Source: Spirochaetia bacterium
GTDB taxonomy: Bacteria > Spirochaetota > Spirochaetia > Treponematales > Breznakiellaceae
Assembly: GCA_025997715.1 (NCBI GenBank)
Contig: BNUY01000179.1
Coordinates: 1 to 5,222 of the forward strand
DNA length: 5,222 bases
Reading direction: 5' to 3'
Shown: positions 4,644 through 5,222 of the stretch, piece by piece
Position numbering within the stretch: the stretch's first letter is position 1
Layout: every line of letters begins with the position of its first letter
Notes under the pieces: generated by a model
The model's input: only the letters and a program-made list of their open reading frames with translations
Databases searched by the model: none
What the model was told of the DNA's origin: nothing
Position numbers and translations under genes: made by a program

Positions 4644-5222
4644 ATGGGTTTTCGTAAAAAAGCCTTGGTAAAGGCAAAATTAATGGGGCTTACCTTGTTT
4701 ACCGGCATTATAATCCTGGCCCTTTCAGGCTGCGACGACAGCATCCCTGATCCTGACATGACCGCCCCGGCGGAGGCAGTCACCTTCAATGTAGCCACCG
4801 GGGACGAAGATGGACAGGTAGTCCTGACTTGGACTGCTCCCGCAGATAGCGACTTCGATCACGTGGTAATCACGTATACACCCGGCACAACCCAAAAATA
4901 TGTTGGGAACTTCTCCAAGGCAGATCAAACCGTCATGTTTACCGGCCTGGACAAGGGCACGGAGTATACCTTTACCCTAAAGACGGTGGATAAAGCCGGT
5001 AACACCAGCGCCGGAAAAACGGCAACGGCAATCGCCGCGGGCACAGCCTATACACCCCCCGACCCCGCCCCCGACCCCAGCCCCGTCCCCGTCCCCGTGC
5101 GGTCCTCGCGGTTGTGTGTATACGTGATTTTCACCTGGCTGAAGTCGCCCGAGATGTCGTTATACCAGTCAAGGCGTACCCTCGCATTGGTTAAATCATC
5201 TGACCTGTTGGGAGATGCCCTT
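4644..5222 (+). CDS. FN3-domain lipoprotein, open at window end
   Basis: The frame stays open from the ATG at 4644 to the window end (193 residues). Residues 1-30 form a lipoprotein signal: MGFRKK basic start, a hydrophobic core, and the lipobox LSGC with lipidated Cys30. One fibronectin type III domain spans about residues 41-128, with the core Trp (VVLTWTAP, W63), HVVITYTPG, and GLDKGTEYTFTLKTVDKAGNTSAG containing the conserved Leu and Tyr. A Pro/Asp linker (residues 137-151, TPPDPAPDPSPVPVP) follows. It is probably an envelope-anchored protein with an adhesive or scaffolding role; its ligand is unknown. Residues from about 153 onward (RSSRLCVYVIF…) resemble no FN3 or exported domain. In that stretch the opposite strand encodes FN3-like sequence, so the real product may end or be disrupted near 5100. 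Confidence is high to the linker and low beyond it. Confidence 0.8.
   Translation, partial: MGFRKKALVKAKLMGLTLFTGIIILALSGCDDSIPDPDMTAPAEAVTFNVATGDEDGQVVLTWTAPADSDFDHVVITYTPGTTQKYVGNFSKADQTVMFTGLDKGTEYTFTLKTVDKAGNTSAGKTATAIAAGTAYTPPDPAPDPSPVPVPVRSSRLCVYVIFTWLKSPEMSLYQSRRTLALVKSSDLLGDAL
5048..5221 (-). CDS. Truncated FN3-like coding fragment on the opposite strand
   Basis: Reading the - strand from the window edge to a TAG at 5048-5050 gives 57 residues. They include ARVRLDWYNDISGDFSQVK and ITYTHN, which align with QVVLTWTAPADSDFDHVVITYTPG of the + strand lipoprotein: same Trp, same DF spacing, same ITYT. DNA identity supports this, since AATCACGTATACAC at 4868-4881 recurs inverted at 5116-5129 and GCGACTTC at 4849-4856 recurs inverted at 5141-5148, with equal 19-bp spacing. 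After ITYTHNREDR the frame runs into Gly/Thr codons antisense to the Pro-rich linker and stops, so the last strands of the FN3 fold are missing. It may be the end of a convergent paralogue, one side of an inversion, or an assembly junction. Its start lies outside the window. Confidence 0.45.
   Translation of the reverse strand, partial: RASPNRSDDLTNARVRLDWYNDISGDFSQVKITYTHNREDRTGTGTGLGSGAGSGGV
5055..5096 (-). repeat. Hexameric C-rich tract, G-quadruplex motif on - strand
   Basis: Six consecutive hexamers of form gNcccc or close variants occupy 5061-5096, preceded by six Cs at 5055-5060. On the - strand this gives seven runs of at least four Gs with mostly 2-nt gaps, an exceptionally strong G-quadruplex-type pattern. 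On the + strand it encodes the Pro/Asp/Val linker. Six-base slippage would stay in frame. The apparent coding-strand switch lies just beyond it. Confidence 0.7.

Noticed and set aside
4725..4928. - strand frames inside the lipoprotein gene
   Set aside because: They are shadows of the + strand FN3 coding sequence with no ribosome-binding site or recognisable content.
5100..5222. C-terminal residues RSSRLCVYVIF… as a real second domain of the lipoprotein
   Set aside because: The stretch is antisense to an FN3-like reading on the - strand and has no domain features, so the openness of the + frame is probably incidental.

Overview
The window looks like chromosomal DNA of a host-associated spirochaete, most likely a Treponema-like organism. 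This is inferred from gene style: a BspA-type leucine-rich repeat protein ending in a CPKL…GYTGSF tail, a fibronectin-III lipoprotein with an LSGC lipobox, and compact Pst proteins. No rRNA or tRNA is present to confirm it.

Layout. (1) Positions 1-896, + strand: the 3' part of a leucine-rich repeat protein whose start lies outside the window, followed by a hairpin terminator. (2) Positions 978-4363, - strand: a phosphate-transport operon transcribed in the order pstC, pstA, pstB, phoU. It encodes two membrane permeases, the ATPase and the PhoU regulator. The substrate-binding gene pstS is absent from the visible operon. (3) Positions 4364-4643: a divergent intergenic region with a candidate pst promoter on the - strand, a near-consensus sigma70 promoter on the + strand, and an 83-bp miniature inverted-repeat element in the + strand leader. 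(4) Positions 4644 to the end, + strand: a lipoprotein with one FN3 domain and a Pro/Asp-rich linker. Past the linker the coding signal flips: the - strand encodes a second, truncated FN3-like stretch.

The most interesting structures are two small non-autonomous insertions. The first is an imperfect palindrome of about 300 bp between pstA and pstB. It is flanked by a 23-bp direct duplication (one mismatch) that contains the pstA stop and the pstB ribosome-binding site. This suggests that pstA and pstB originally overlapped by ATGA and were pushed apart by the insertion. The second is the 83-bp element at 4518-4600, with perfect 14-bp terminal inverted repeats starting GTAA and a perfect 8-bp direct repeat AAAGAAAG on both sides. 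This is the architecture expected of an IS66-family derivative, and it lies just downstream of the predicted transcription start of the lipoprotein gene.

How the genes work together: PstC and PstA form the inner-membrane channel, PstB dimers power it, and PhoU couples transporter state to phosphate signalling. The two flanking genes encode predicted envelope or exported proteins with no evident link to phosphate uptake.
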